A DNA stretch of 64,000 bases from Cyanoderma ruficeps (taxonomy: Eukaryota > Chordata > Aves > Passeriformes > Timaliidae), in NCBI GenBank assembly GCA_008694505.1, contig VZDJ01007748.1, positions 32,746 through 96,745 of the forward strand. The letters are read 5' to 3'. The position numbers and the translations under genes were made by a program. The notes under the pieces were generated by a model, which did not search any database, was not told the DNA's origin, and was given only the letters and a program-made list of their open reading frames with translations. Below are positions 1 to 14,740 of this stretch, piece by piece. How positions within the stretch are numbered: the stretch's first letter is position 1; each line of letters starts with the position of its first letter.

Positions 1-3000
1 AAAGGAGCAGATTAAAAGTTAGAAATAAAAATAAACAGACACAATTAACTGGACTAAGTAGAAGCTTCTTAGCCTCTCCACTGAAGAGGTTTGTGAAGGA
101 CCAGATCCACTTGGATCCACACAGATTCCTTGCCTTTATCTGGCTTTCTAACAAATCAGCAATAGAGATAATATAGAATATTATAAAGCACTGTAAGCAT
201 GGTAGGCTGTAATTAGTGATTAAAGCATCATGCTGGTAACTCAGTTAAAGATCCAGGCCAAACCACAAAGAGCTTTAACTGTGGGTGCTCTTGCATGAGT
301 TAAGATGCAAAGGCTGCATGTGCTTGCGGGACACACCTGGGATATCACCTCACCCATACAACCAAGTAGATCTCTGGGGCAAAGCAGTGGGAGTGGATCA
401 CTTCATTTTTGGAGTTTAGGGAAGTAAAACCACTGTTTTCACATTGTTGCTGTCACAAAACCTTATTGGAAGGTCTGGGAAAGGGCATCAGGAAAGCGTT
501 TCCCTGTAGCAAAGGATGGACACTGTCAAGAGGCTTTGAGGATCACAGAAAATGTTTACACAATTGTAAGGTGGGAGGTTTGGCTGCCTCATGCCTGGTC
601 TCTCAGCACACTCAGCAGAGTGCACAGACACAATTTAGGATAAGGAACATTTTCCAAGACTGTACTGCAGCCAGACAGACTTAGTGAGTTATGTAGGAAA
701 TGAAAATAAGTCCCAGCCCCTCATTGCTGTGGAAGTGCCCTTTAGCAGAACTATAAACACCTCCAGTATTTTGGCTCCTGAAAGCCTCTCTTTTACTTTG
801 CAGAGTATGGTTTAAGATTCCAAAAGGGGAGGAGTAACCCTTTTCAAAGTGAAACAAAAAAATATTTGAGTGATAGGGGATATGTAATTTAAGAGACCTG
901 TGGAAGAAAAACGAAGATTTCAAAATCAAGTGTAAAAAATATGTATCTCTTGCTGTCAGTGTGTGTATATAACAGCTCTGAGACAAGAAAAAATGAGACT
1001 GTACATCCAAGAGGAGAAAATGTGTTTTAAACACTAGTGCTAGGGAAACAGACATAAGGAAAAAATGATTTTGCATAGACCATACTCAATCTTCCATTTT
1101 AGCTCACAGCCCAGATGAAGACAGCATTTTCAGTAATGAAACAAACAAAACCCTCAGGTCTGTGCTCAGAAAAACTTTAGCAGTGCTCTAGAGCAGGGAA
1201 ACCCTTACTCCTCTAACAACCCAGTGCTACAACTGCTGCCAAGGGATCTGCAGCCCAGTCAGAGCTGCCCAGGCAATAAAGGCACCCTCCAGGCCCTGCA
1301 TGTGGAGGCTGATGTGCTCTAGGAGGTGCTAGCCAAACTGTAACTGGGACATAAATCTGAGGCTTGCCTTTCCAGCAAAAGGGTTCTGTTTCAGTAAAAT
1401 ATTTTACATCTCATTTTGGAGAAGAGCCATAAATTTCATATATTTTGCTTCACCTCAGCAATCACAGTTGCAGTCTGCAGGTCTCATGAAAAGAAAGAGA
1501 AAAAGCAAGATAAGAGAGAAGAAGACAGAGAAGAAAAGAAAGGAGATAAAGAGTATTTTTGACTATTTACTGAATCTAGGTTTTTCTTCTATTCAACAGT
1601 TTTTTTCCAAGCGCTCCACTGGGTCTTGTAAACCATATTCCCAGTAGTTTTGTGTTTTCTGGGAGCGGCTACTCTGTGTCGCCTAAAGAAAAAAAAAAAA
1701 AGGAATAAAGTGAACAAAAAAGCCTATGCGCTTCTCAGTAAAACGCATCCAAGCTTTGTAAGTGTAATGAGAACAGTGGGTGAAATATATGGCATATCCT
1801 CAAATCTTAAATGGAAATGTAGTAGAGCAGACAATACTAAATTAGGTAAGAGAAATTCAGGCAGCTATCAGGAAATCATCAGGACTTCTGATGTGTGATA
1901 TTATCCATAAGGGAATCAAGTTTTCAATTTTTTTTTTCTGATCTCCCAGAGATTTGCAACCAATCTAGAATTTGCAGAATGCTAAATATAAATGAACCAA
2001 CCTTTGTCAACCTAACAACCTAAGTTCTGTGACCTAGAAATGTGGTTTTCAAAACTAGGTTAAGTCAAGGGATATTTTTAATTTTTGGCTGATGCTATTT
2101 GTCTTTCAGTGAAACCCATTTTCTAACATGCTCTGAATGAGGGAGAAGGGACTTCCTAGCTAATATGTATGCTCCTGTTTTCACTGGCGCTAGCCACTGG
2201 CTGACTGAAATTAGCTGTGTTAGCCAGAGCCTTCAGTGCAGCTCCGTATTAATGACTCATGAATCACAATTTCATGTAATTTCTCATGGAAACATTAAAG
2301 AAATGAAAATAAATTTCCAGTGGAACATATTTAAAGGGAAAATAATTTGAATAGTTGAAAAGCTGAAACTGATATTTGATTTATTTTAAACACAATTTAA
2401 AAGAAATCCTTCAGAGTATTTCACTTTAAACTTCCCTAAAATGAGCTGTTCATAATTTCTTGATTTACAAGAAAAGGACTTTACGAACACTTTCCTTATC
2501 ATTAACAAAGCAAAAAACAAAAAAAAACCCCAATAAATACTTCACATCCAACAGTTTCAATAGTTCTTCTAATTAGACACTAATTCATTGTGTTTACAAA
2601 ATTTGCTGAGGTCAGTCAACCACTGTAGGAGATCTCGTGCAGTGTACAGGACAGATAATGAAGATAGAAAAAATGTCTTAAATTACATGAAGATTTAAAG
2701 GGCTTTCATTCCATGGTGCTCAGAAATTCACTGATGATAATAAAATAGTGAGAAAAAATTATTCATAGAAATTTAGGCTCAACTTAGTTCCAGTTTAAAA
2801 AATAGTTCACTGTCAACAACCAGAAACCAGATTTTTGTTTTGTAGGCATGATACAACTTCTAAGCAAGGATAAAGTAAGTAGCTAAAAACTAGTCATCAA
2901 CCTGTTCTTGAAGCTTTTTTTTTTTGACACACAAAAAGATTTAGAGAAAACCTCCTTGATCCCAGCAGCTTTGTACAGGTACATTTTCAATTACAGTTAA

Positions 3001-6000
3001 ATCTCTCTTTTCATCTTTTTTACATTTTTTTTTTCATTGCACCACATAACCTGAAGAATCCCATTATGCACTGCATTCATTTTTACACGTTCAGTTTTTC
3101 ATAATTAGTATGGATCCCTTGCTGTCATGACCTTGTTCTTTATCTAAGCAAAAAGCTGGAGATTGTTGTCAAAGACAATCCAGCTGCCTAATTGAGAAGA
3201 ATCCAGACTTTACAGTCCAATGAATTCCTTTAATTAAGAGGAATGAAACCCTTACATTATTCTCTAATGTAGCTGATTTAGAGTGCTTAAACTGATGGAA
3301 ATTTAACTCTGAACTCTTATCTATTGATTAATATACACCAAGTTTCATTATTTCCTTCAGCTGGGTGAGAGCATTTGTGGTTAATCACTGCAAGCATCAT
3401 GACTCAAAATCCCATGACTTTTCAAGCACAAGAACTCAGTGATCTAGAAATTCCAATATTCTTTTCTTACCAAATTTCATGATCTCTACAGCCAAGCATA
3501 ACTGAGCATGAAGGGCCATGGCTGCTTTTTATTTAGGAAAGAAGAGACCTGGGACAAGCAGACAAGCCTTCTCTGAGGACAAGCAAACAGGGAAATAAAG
3601 GAAAGAGGGACTCTGTTTCTAAGTTGTTGAACTGGGCTGCAGCACTGCAGGATACAGATGTTTCTTTTGGCTGTGATAAATCTCTGTCTGTTTAGCAGCT
3701 TCTGAATTCCTAGGCTATAATGCTATTTCCACAGGAACTTCTACTGATGAGTTTGGGTTAGATTGCCAAGTTAAGGACTGACTCAGAAGACCTGTCTAAC
3801 TAAGACCAACGTATTTTATAAACAATGTCCACTTTGCATAAACAATTGCTGTATGCTTTTGTTTCCTATTCTTACAGAATGAGTTCAGGAAAAATAAAAA
3901 AGCTGACATACTCTTTCTGAGCCTTATTTCACTGTGTCTTATTTATTTCTGTCCTGAATATACCTGGGGAGTTTAGACAACAAGACAAATATGCTATTGG
4001 TAACCTCATCACTAATTTTTAAGAAAGGGATCTGAATTGCAACCTACTATCATATGCTATAAGAGTAACCATTCTCATCAACCCCAAATTTAGCTGCAAC
4101 ACTTTTTAAGTAGGTGGCTAAGTGATGCTGTTTCATTGAATCCTTATGAGTGGTTTTTAGACAGGATTAGACTAGTGAGGACACAACCAAAGATAAGTGA
4201 TATGGCACTTTGTTTAGGCAATAATAACCCAACATTCCTATATTTATAGAAAGTTCCCAACTAGATTTCTTTGCCCAAGGCAGGGCAGAGAGAGGAACTG
4301 GCGCACTTGGGACTGGGTTTTACGTGGCATCTGATACCAAGAATCAACCTGAAATCACACTTAGACTAAGTTTTTCCAACCCTTTCTTTGCTCAGGCTAA
4401 GACCTGAAAAACAACAGTGATCAGTAATCCATATGTAATGCCATTCTACAGTGACCACACTGGTAAGGTCCAAACACAAAAACCTGATATTTTTAAAGTG
4501 CCTTCCCATTCTTTTTCACCCGTGCTTTAACCCCAGGCAGCAGCCTAGCCCCTCTCAGCTGCTCACTCACTCCCCCACCAGTGGAACTGGGGAGAGAATC
4601 AGAAGGGGAAATATTGGAAAACTTGTGGATTGGGATAAAGACAGTTCAATAGAGGAAGCAAAAACTGCTCGCACAGCAAAGCAGAAGGAATGAATTCCCT
4701 GCTTCCCATGGCTGGCCAGGTGTTCAGCTGTTCCCAGCAGAGCAGGGTCCCATCACATATCACAGTGACTTTTGAGGAAAAATTCCATCACTCCAAATGT
4801 CGCCCCCTTCCTTTTCCCTCCCACTTGATACACTGAACATGATGTCACCTGGTCTGGAATGTCCCTGGGTTCAGTTGGGATCATCTGTCCTGGCTGAGTC
4901 TCCTCAGCACAAGAAGCAGCAAAGGTCTTGGCTCTGTTCAATCCCTGCTCAGCAAGAACAAAAGACACTGTTGATTTTTAGTGGCTGTAAAACCAAAGAG
5001 TTATTGCTTTTACTTTTTTAATTGAGTGCCTACTGAGATTTAATAGAAAGGTAAAGAGGCAGATGATATGTCTTCCTGCCCCCCCATGCAGCTGGAAAAA
5101 ATAGGCAAATTTCATGAGCACAGACTCTGGAGTTGGAAATAGATACAGAACATTTCTAAAGTCAAAGTCTAAAGGCGATTGGGTTGAAGTAAACAGTGAG
5201 TGGTATTTACTACAGGACACATGAAAAGTTTTGTAAATGTTTACTACAGTATGCACAAAAAGTTTCATCAACAGTAATAAACCCCTTCTTATGAAGTGTC
5301 CATAATAAAACTTGCATTTTCTTTTTATTTTTGGATGTCTTGCATAACTTATTTGGAAGTTTTTATTCTTAATAAAACATTCTGGATGAAAATATAAAGC
5401 TAAAATACAAAGTCTGTGAGATATAGAAGATGATATTTTTTTTGGTCCTTGTAAAAATATATTCTTTCTGGTTTGAATGGGATATATGATTATCATTTGT
5501 ATGGTAGAACTCATGGGAGTAAAAATATATCTAAGACTAAATTTGTGGCACAATGGCTCATAATCAAAGTTGAAAAGAAAAAGGAAACATACCTGAAGTA
5601 ACTATACAGTTTTTATTCTAAAGATTGCTTACCCCATGACTGAGCATTTCCTTTAATATTGATGATTTACTGAAAAGTTCACTGGAAAGAAATACGAACC
5701 TGGGTATTTTACCAATAACTATGTGTGAGGTCTTTTTAGTGTTCACCCTATTCCTAAACAGTATCAGAACAGGCTGCAGGTTTCCTGAGCCGTCAATATA
5801 GTATGGTACTAAAAGGATGTGTGGAATACCTTTCCACACACTTCAACTTAAGAGTAGAATTCATTGCTAGAGGATACTGGGGACTGAAAAACGCTCAGTT
5901 AATTCAGAATAGGTTTAGACAAGTTCACAGAAGGAATTTGCATTGTGGATGGTTGAATGCAACAGTTCAGATGCAACACCCAGTTCAGAAATCCCTTAAC

Positions 6001-9000
6001 ATGCCAGAACCAGGAGAAGGTTTCTGGAGAAAAGATCATTCCATGTTTGATCTTTCATTTCTGTTCTCTTCCTAAGGGCCAGCCTGTGGCCAGTGACTGG
6101 TAATAAGCATGGATGAGCATATGTTCAGATCCAGTGCCTCCTTGCATCACACTTATATTTGACTTTTATACTATGAAAGAATGAAAGTTGATGAATTTTA
6201 TTTTTAAGACAAATGTTGCTGACAGAGCAGTATTGCTAACTGTGGTCAATTGTACTGGGACTGTAATTCTCAAAATATTAAAGAAAAAAAGCCAAAGAAA
6301 GAAGCTTTTTTTTTTTCCTCTTTCTTCATCCCTTGAAAATATTTTGAAAGTTCCTTGGATAACAAGTTGGACTTCAAGGTTAGCTTTCCCTCAGTGATGC
6401 AGTGACAGATTTGTTCATTCAGACAAAACTATGAATGCAGAATATGGTAAAATATAAAGAGAGCAAATAAAAGTTTTGTCCTCTGCAACACCCAGAAACA
6501 GCCTGGGTCTACAAAATAAGAGTGGCAGGGCTGTCTTCAGAAGTCTGCTCCAGTTGCAAGCTCTGTTAATTCAGAGTAACATTTCTGGGTTGCACCAGTT
6601 TAAAAAGTTATGGGAAAGTGGGGAAAAATGGGAAAACCATGGAAGCAAAAAAAAGAGCAAAATTGTGAACAAAATTGCCCATCCACACTGCTGTCCAAAT
6701 GAAGGCTGTGGCTTGCACAGGACTTAGTACTGCTGTTATGCCTCCATTCACACAGTTGCAGCCTCAGAAATATGACCTGAGTGCCTGAGCTGCAGCAGGG
6801 CAGTGCAGGATTTCATTCTTTCTGTTTAATTTTAAGTCCATCCCATCATGATGATGTCTAAAGTGGTCAAAGTGTTGTACTGACAAAGGAAGAAAAGTAA
6901 AAGCTGCATTTTCTATCAGACCAAGTTTGTAACAGACCTCTGGATAGTGGCTCTACATATTGCTTTTTCTCTTCTGCAATCAATACTCCTGCCTCACCAT
7001 GGCTGCACCTCAGGTGCTCCAAGCAGAAAATTCAACTGTCAGATTGCTCCTGCGGTTTTACAAAAGGCCTATTGCTCTTTGCTGTTCCTTCCCAAGCTTT
7101 CTGTTCCCCTTGGGCTTATATTCCCATTCAATAAGGGTCAGAGTTTCTTGCACATTCGGGGTAATAGAGTTGTGCCAGTGATGCCAGCAGTCTATTCTGG
7201 CTGCTTCCCACTGAAGGGTTTTGGGAGATGTCTGCAACACTGCATGCTATTCCTATAAATGCAACTAATACTGAAGACATAAAATTAGGAGATGTCAAAA
7301 TAATACTGGTAAACTGAAAATAGTTGAAGGGTTGAAGCAGGGGTCTGATTTTTTTACATCTTGCTGCCTATGAATATTTCCTTCTTGTTGGCAAATTGTC
7401 TAACAGGTGCTGACCACTGTTTTAAAAGTAGACCCAAATCTTTATTTATTTATATATATTTATATATTTGCATGAATATGTTTATATCATTATATATTTT
7501 GTATATATAGGAGTAGAAAAAATATTACTGAGATTTTTTTTTCTTTTTAAAAAAAATAACAATTTAACAAAAAACTAAGGGTTATTATATATGTGCAGAA
7601 AAAAAGCTATATACTCTCTGAGGGAAATTGCAGGCAGAATACAGACCAGGCTGAGGGCAGACATCACCTCACAGTGAAGTGCTAAACAATATGTATTTTT
7701 GAGAGCCTGCAATAGAAACATTAAAAGATAGTATGATATGACTCCTTATTTTCTCCAGAGAATCTCATCTGACTGGAACAAACAATAAGATTGCTTTTTA
7801 TAATACACCCATTCAATTGGCATTGAGAGTAGCACAGCATCTCAATTCTCCACCCATTACAAAGCATTTTCAGGATAATGGGCTTTTCAGACTGCCAAAG
7901 ACTTGGAGACAAAATGTTTTACATCACACTGTTTGGAAGAGCTAACAGTCTCCAAAATCCAGACAATTTTATACTCAGGGGAAACAAATATCTGAAATTT
8001 CCCCAAATAGCAGGAAGATGTATTCTTGGCTGGAATAACTAGGTTTGCTTGTGAAAATCCCAGTATCCTTATTTTTGAGAAGCAAGATCTCATATGGAAT
8101 TTGCCAAACACACATCTTGAGTCAGGCTCCTTATTTATGCAATTCCCTCAGATCCCTCTTAGTCTGGTTCACTAATTCAAATAAACAGATTATCTGTTAG
8201 CAGAGGTAAAAGCCTGGACTCCAATGTTTCCCTTACATTCACCTTCCTTGTCCCCAGAATTTTTCCTTTATTTTCTCATACTGTTTAGTTTATCTTACAG
8301 GCGAAATGCTGCATGGGTATCACATGCACAGTTTTACAGTAATTTATAGTCAATCATGTCAGGTCTACCTTGGGGAAATTCAACATCAGAGGGAAAAAAG
8401 TGAAATTTAACTCTTTTTATTCAGTAACCATGCAGCTGTAGTATAGAAAACACTGACCTTTTTAGGTCTCTGAATGTTTTACCCAGAATTAGGTAATAGG
8501 CAGCTCTTCCCCAGTGTAGATTAGGGTTAGACTAATTGCATTACTTTTAGTGTCTTGTGTGGGGTTACAGGATTTGTTTAAAAGTTCTATTGTAAGTTTA
8601 GTTTAGTTCTATGTGCCTGAGATGGGCCCCCTGTCTTTTTGGAATTTTTTCTTATCAGAAGTTGGTATGTGCTTTGTTCTGTTTCTGTTCCCTTTTGCCC
8701 AGAGACAGTTCCCAATTAGTCCTTTCCCCGTGATTTTCCCTGTCTGTTAGTAAAAGTCTTATCTTTCAAGGCCAGAAACTTTGAAGGAATCTGCCTAACG
8801 ACAGGGGCCCTCAGACTCTACCTTAATGTCTCTCTGATTTATTATGAGTTGTGTAACTCAGTTGGCATTTATTGTTTGGTTTGTTCTATTGGTTTAGAGT
8901 TTGTATCCACCCCTTCCAGCTAGCCCTGAAACCTCCCCTCCCCCCCNAGCAGAGAGTCAGAGGTTCTGCAGAGCCAAGAGCCCACACATCGGTATTGTTG

Positions 9001-9303
9001 GAGCATGTCAAAGCAGACCGGGCAGTTCAGCTGAATGGGCGGACCAGCAGGACACACACTCCAACAGTCTTGTTGTGAAGTATTGAGTGAGGTGGCCTGC
9101 ATAATTTTGTTTCTTTTGTTGTTTTGAAATCAGCTCTATGGTAACAGCAAAGGCAGACTGAGACAGAGTATTAGTCAGAGAGCAATGAAAAAAGGAAAAC
9201 ACATGCCAATAACCACTCCCTCCTCCTGCTCTGTTTTTCCTTACCCATAGACTCCTAGAGTGAATATGTAGCTGCTGAGACTAGAAAAATCTCTCTCTCA
9301 TAA
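1..9303. other. AT-rich non-coding DNA
   Basis: I see no recognisable exon, RNA gene or complete mobile element here. Open frames are short, lack domain signatures and look like chance. Notable details are an ATTT/TATA-rich low-complexity stretch at about 7,435-7,515, poly-T and poly-A runs, and a single N at 8,947 in a C-rich run. The interval could be intron or intergenic DNA. Confidence 0.6.
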
Positions 9304-9560
9304 AAACAGAATCACAGAAAAAAATCCAACCAAACAAAAAGCCCCAACCAACCAACAAAAAATTTAAGAGACCTCTGGAAATTATCTCATCCTACCTCCT
9401 TCTCAGAAATGCTTTAATCTCGATGTTAGATCAAGCTGCCCAATAAGGTTTGAGAGCTCTCTTGTGACAGATGTTACACAATGGTCTTAGCAATAGTGCC
9501 TAGAAAATTACCTAATAACAATCTCCAGTAGATGGGAGCATGGTATTCATTGCCATTTAC
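9304..9560 (-). mobile_element. CR1 LINE fragment, degraded
   Basis: The stretch starts with an ACAGAATCACAG-type end and continues with the CR1 3' region in reverse complement (a 'gaaattatctcatcctacctcc' like segment, then a 'gttagatcaagctgccc' like segment). It is interrupted by an A/C-rich insertion near 9,325-9,360. It is old and truncated, with no coding part, and the limits are approximate. It was recognised from the general CR1 3' consensus of birds, not from a search. Confidence 0.55.
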
Positions 9561-12500
9561 GTCAAGCCTAACTATTTTCAACATAAAACTGTCCTTAATT
9601 CCCTGATAGTCCTGCAAGAAAGGACTTTAATCTAAAGGTAGCTATTTATGTACCCATTCCTGCACCAAATCCACTCAGCTGTGCCATTTATATCTGGTCT
9701 CAAGCCACTCTTATTTCAGTCACCTGGGTTGAAAAACAGAACAGCTGAAGCTAGTTATTGGCAGGTCAGGGCATGGAAAATGCTGAGACCAGAAGAACTG
9801 ACTCTACATCATCTTTTTAAGAAAAGGCAACCAGAAGATCTTGGGGAAAAAGGATTACAAATTTTCATGTTGCAATTATTCCACTGTTATCACATATTGC
9901 ATCCAAAAACTGGCAAATACGCGGAGTTATTAGAGGGGGCTTGTGCATCCTCTACAATGAACTCTTCAATGCCCTATTACAAAAAAGCAGCTCAGTTGGT
10001 GTGTCACTGAGTTTCAGTGGAAATATCTCAGAGGAAAGCTATTATTCATATTTATATCCATTTTCCAACCTGTAGCACTCTGAATGGTTCAAAGATGTTT
10101 TTGTTTCATTACCTGGGCCATAGCATGCAATAGAAGAAAATATTTCCACAAGGAAATCTGAAAATGGGAAACACATGGATTCCACTGTGGAATAGGGGCA
10201 ATAAAGAGGAATAGGGCAAAGCACATTTTTCAAGAATGAGCAATTAACTGCAATAAGTCCATTTCTATAAGAGTAGAAAGACTTGGTTTCTTTCTTTTAA
10301 ATATGTGAATTGGACTTCCAGTACTTGAATTTATGATCAGTGCAGGATCCAGACTCATTAAAGCATATCAACATTACACTGTTTTTGTAAATTAGGTGTA
10401 CTTTTGGTTCTCAGCTAAATAAAACTCACAAATAGTTCCTTCACTACCTTGAACCCTTCACAGAGATTATACTTCTTGTTTTCTCTTTGAAATAGTCTTT
10501 TAAAAGATAGGTGCTTCAATTCAAGAAAAAAAATGAAAAAAGAATAAGTATAATGCAATTTCTTTTGAGAGGGGAAATGTAGGAGTTTTTCAAAACAATA
10601 TTGCTAAAGCAGAGAGGAAAACTGCTACATTCAACTGTGGAGAAAAATGCAAAGAAATCATTTGATAAAAGCATACAAAAGATCTCATACAAAAGGTCTT
10701 TCTTTGCTGAAAGGAGTGATAAAAAAATACTACTATTCCAGCCAGAAAAGGCCTTTCATTTACTAAAAATGAATTTTATAAAATAATTTTAAATTAGATT
10801 CATCTCAGCAATTCACTTCTTATGCAATATTATTCTTGTTTTTAAAAGGACAAAACCAGTAATTTGTATCTCCAAAGACATAATTTAACCATCTGAAATG
10901 TGGCTTTAGTAATGCACTGACTGCACTTTCTCACTCACAAGCAGATGTCTCTTAACGTGCAGCTATGTGCAGTCTACCAAAGTAAAATGATTTTTTAAAT
11001 CCTTTTTTTTCTTCATAGCTGATTTTAAAGGACTTTTTTTTCACATGGTAATTGAAATTTGCCTGTCTCCTAAGTGTTCCCAAGTAAACAGGCTGAGACT
11101 TTCAAAGCTGCCCAAAAGATACATAGATCCAATTCCCATGCAAATAAATTTCATTTATCATTTAAAATACCTCCAATTGAACATCTTTATATCAAAAACT
11201 TGAATTTGAGCCAAGCTGCATAGAGTACTTTAATAGGAAACCAATTTGAGATTTCAGTAATAATATATTTTCATACAGTTCAATAGACTTCTAGATAGTT
11301 TGTAAGTCTGTTATCACTTCATTGAACTCCTTCTGAAGATGATATGGAAAGCGACCCTAATTGTTATTTATATCCTAACTAGATTTAAAATATCTATTAA
11401 TCCTTCATTAGCACTTCACATTTAAGATTAGAAAGTGATAAAGCTTTACCTGTCTCATCTTTTGCACTCACTGGTGGACTTCAGACTGCAATGGAAGGGT
11501 AGCCTTTCTTAAAGAAAGGTGTGCAGGTCTTTTTGTCAATTTCTGTTCTCTGAGAGCAGAGACAATGTTTCTTTGCTCCTATCAGACAGTGTGGGAGGCC
11601 CTCTTGTTTCAACAGAAATAGAAGTTTGAAGTTTTTTTGCTAACACCACATTGTGGAATTTTTTGTATTAGTCTAACTGCTACTTCAATCCATACTGTTT
11701 TTACTGTGCTGCCACCATAAAGAAAAGTTATGTCTAATAAATCTTCAGGGATTACATTTCTTAGCAAAATACCCTCTTGTTGTATAATGGTACAAGATTT
11801 GATATCAGCAGCACATCTCCTTTACAGATTGTGGATAGGAAGGACAAATAATTCAGAGAAGATGTTCCTGGTGTTTCAGTTCCCTCTATGCAAAGCTGCA
11901 GAAGTTGATATGGTGCTAGTAGAAATGCAATATTAATGTAGAAAGGTGCTAGTAGAAATGCAATATTAATGTAGAAAGTAATTTTTAACTAATTTTTTTT
12001 AATCCAAAGTTCACTTTACATTTGCATATGTCAATTTGTGAGCAATTAGATGCTGAGCTTAGTTTTGCCCAGGAATGCATGGTATGAATATGAAAAGTTG
12101 TCTGAGAAAGTAAAACTGCTTTCATTCCATGGTTTAACAAATCCATAGCAAGTAGGTTCCCCAAAAGAGGATTTTTGAAAGGTGATTTATGTTTTTGCTA
12201 GGTGCTTAGAGTTGGTTGGGTTTGTTTTTAATTTTTTCCTCTAAAAGCTGGAGGTTTTTAGCTTTCTTCTGTCCCTATCTCCCCATCATTCTTTTCCCCA
12301 CATCATCCCAGCAGCTCTGCCAACACAAACACTTGTGTACCATACAGTGGATCCAGCTGTTCTCTAGAGGAAAATAAAAAAAATTAAAGGGACCCCCCGC
12401 CCAAAAAAAAACCCAAAACAACAAAACAAACCCCACAAAGGAAAGGAGAAGGCAGTTCTTTAGTAAAAGGTCATGGTTTTGCAGTGCTTGAGAATCCAAA

Positions 12501-14260
12501 TCACACAGTTTTCTAACTGCGAGAGGGGACTGATCTGTGAGAACACAATGCAGAGAGGAAGGCTATATCTGGACTAGTTTATGTTCTGCTTTATGTATTT
12601 GATTCCCCTCCTCTATTTAAAACAAACAACAGCATCTCAGTTATGTCTGCTTCTCAGTCCTCTCTTGCAATCTGCTTTTGTGGAGCCTTTTATGTGTGAA
12701 GGGCCACTCCAGAGATCTGGCTCACTGTTTCTTGGAGCAAGGGTCAGACATAATAATAGAAGTGAGAGCACTACCCAACCTGTTCATGATAATACTTGAA
12801 ATAAGGGTTAATCTCGGAAGAAATGTGTCTTCACAACAGGTCACCTGTTCAGTGCCAGGAGGTCTCTCACCTGCTCTTGGAAGTTCTCTTGAGAAATAAG
12901 GACTCCAGCCAACAAAAAGTCTTTTTATAGAGAATGTGCTTTTTGTCTGCATCAGCTTCAGAGTAGTTTCCTGGGGGAAACTGCTATCCTCTTTCTGTGG
13001 CTGTGGTGTAGCTTTCCACAGGAGAGGGTTTTAGAGAGGTGGTTTGTGGTTTGGCTTGCAAATCACACCTGATACCAACTGATCTGTACAATTGAATGTC
13101 CTCCCTTCCCTGAAACAGCTGTGAGTTGCTTTGATTTGGGCCAGAACCACACTCCAGAGATTAGCAGTGAGTAGTGAGGAGAGACAAATGAGGAGCTGAA
13201 GGGAGGAGAAACACTTGAAACATCCAAGACTTTGTTGTGAAAATCCTGTTAAGTGCAAATAAGGACCTCTGTGCATTTCCTGAAAATCCACCCCATGTGA
13301 TACCCTGAGCAAGGCTGTTAGAGTGACCGCCTCAAAAAACCTCCAGCTTTACAGAGACCAAGTTCTAGTTTGCTGCTATAGCCCCTGGGAATGTAGCACT
13401 GATAACAGTTTCTCAACAGGCACTGGAGAATATGCCTTGATCTGGTGTTCCTTCACTGTGGACTCTGTCTCCTTGTAGCTTCTTTAGACCTTTCTTATCC
13501 CTCACTGAAGATCTCAGTGCTGAGAGGGAGAGAAGTAGTGTAGGGATGGAGATAAAGGACCAAGAGTACAAGTTCTCCCTTAAGAGGCAAAACGGACAAT
13601 CATTGAAATGCAAGAGCTGAACAATTAGGTTGCTTAAATCCCTGGGATCCATGGCCTGCAGGTAGAAAGGTACTTCATGAAAATTTTTTTTAATGGTGAA
13701 AATATTAATTCCACACCAGCATATTTTCTCATTCTGGATCTGGGAGTCACTATGAAACATCAAAGCCTTCCAGCATGTGGACTTCCAGCAGCTTACACCA
13801 GTTTAAGCAGGCAGATGGTCTAGGCTGAAGCTCCTTGCTCAACTCCCTCAATATTTTTCCAACAGGCAGAGGTGAACTAAAATTCTCTGCATTGGTTCTC
13901 TTTTAGGTTCGGAGGTCATTGCTTCTGGAGTGCCTCACTTGACATGCCCTGTTTGTAACCAAATGCTGAATTTTCTGGCTGCTGTAAAATGCTGATTTTC
14001 CAAATAACACCATCATTCACTCAGTTAGGAGAAGTAACTGATGGTCAATCCCAAAGTTCGCTGTACTCAGTGGGAACTGGATCATGTCTTTATGTGAAGA
14101 TATCCTTAGATGCTACTGGGAAATAATATTTTTGGAAGTTAATTGTAATTGGTTGTACCAGCCGGACAGTGGCCACAGCTGAGATTTGATGTGTATTTTG
14201 TTTTGTTTGTTTTGTTTCTGGGTTGGAGTTTGTTCACCTTTGAATGGACAAGTCAGGAAC
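9561..14260. other. AT-rich non-coding DNA
   Basis: No gene is recognised. The frame at 9,648-10,010 (+, 120 codons) has no motif and I treat it as chance. The interval contains a perfect 33-bp direct duplication at 11,912-11,977 (listed separately). The rest is unremarkable intron-like or intergenic sequence. Confidence 0.55.
11912..11977 (+). repeat. Perfect 33-bp tandem duplication
   Basis: Two adjacent identical copies of a unit starting GGTGCTAGTAGAAATGC and ending TAGAAA (11,912-11,944 and 11,945-11,977). Perfect identity implies a recent local duplication or a polymorphic two-copy minisatellite. Confidence 0.9.
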
Positions 14261-14740
14261 TGTAGCGGTCCGCATTTTGGGTTTTCTAATGTTGTGTATA
14301 TTTTGTTAAATGTTTGTAATGGTTTGTTCCTACACCCCCCATCCCCAAAACCCCCGATGGTGTTTCCCTTGTGATAGGCCTTGTCAATCACCTTGTAAGA
14401 TCTGGAAGATTCTGGGGAAAAAACCCAAGGATTTGACAAGGTACCCTGGTACCAACTTCTTTCATTGTTCTGTGAAGTTTCCCCATTCTGGGTCACACCC
14501 CCCTCCCCTTGGATTAGTGCTAATTCTCCCCTGCTCAAGGTACACCCCTTGTACTTAAGGTGAGGACAGAGGGGCTTCTGGGCACTCTTGCTTGTGCGCT
14601 CTCGCTCTGGCACTCCTGCCCTCTCACCCTCTCTGCTCTGTTCATCTGCACATTGAGATAACTGGGTGGAATAAAGCCTGGTGGAACCCAAGCAAGAGTC
14701 CCCTCTTTCTTTCACACCATCGACCCCGCTTCAGCCTGAG
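14261..14740 (+). mobile_element. Solo LTR, ERV type unresolved
   Basis: A GC-richer block begins TGTAGCGGTCCGC and has LTR architecture: a U3-like part with C-rich stretches, a weak TATA-like TACTTAAGG near 14,551, and AATAAA at 14,670-14,675 followed by a pyrimidine-rich tail. The 3' end lies between about 14,715 and 14,760. I could not find a matching target duplication, so both ends are provisional. The reverse-strand 200-codon frame across it is an antisense chance frame. Confidence 0.5.

Noticed and set aside
4978..5553. 191-codon minus-strand frame
   Set aside because: AT-rich, no motif, no codon pattern or splice context; likely chance.
14113..14715. 200-codon minus-strand open frame
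   Set aside because: It lies antisense across an LTR, has no domain, and ends with the LTR features; chance frame.
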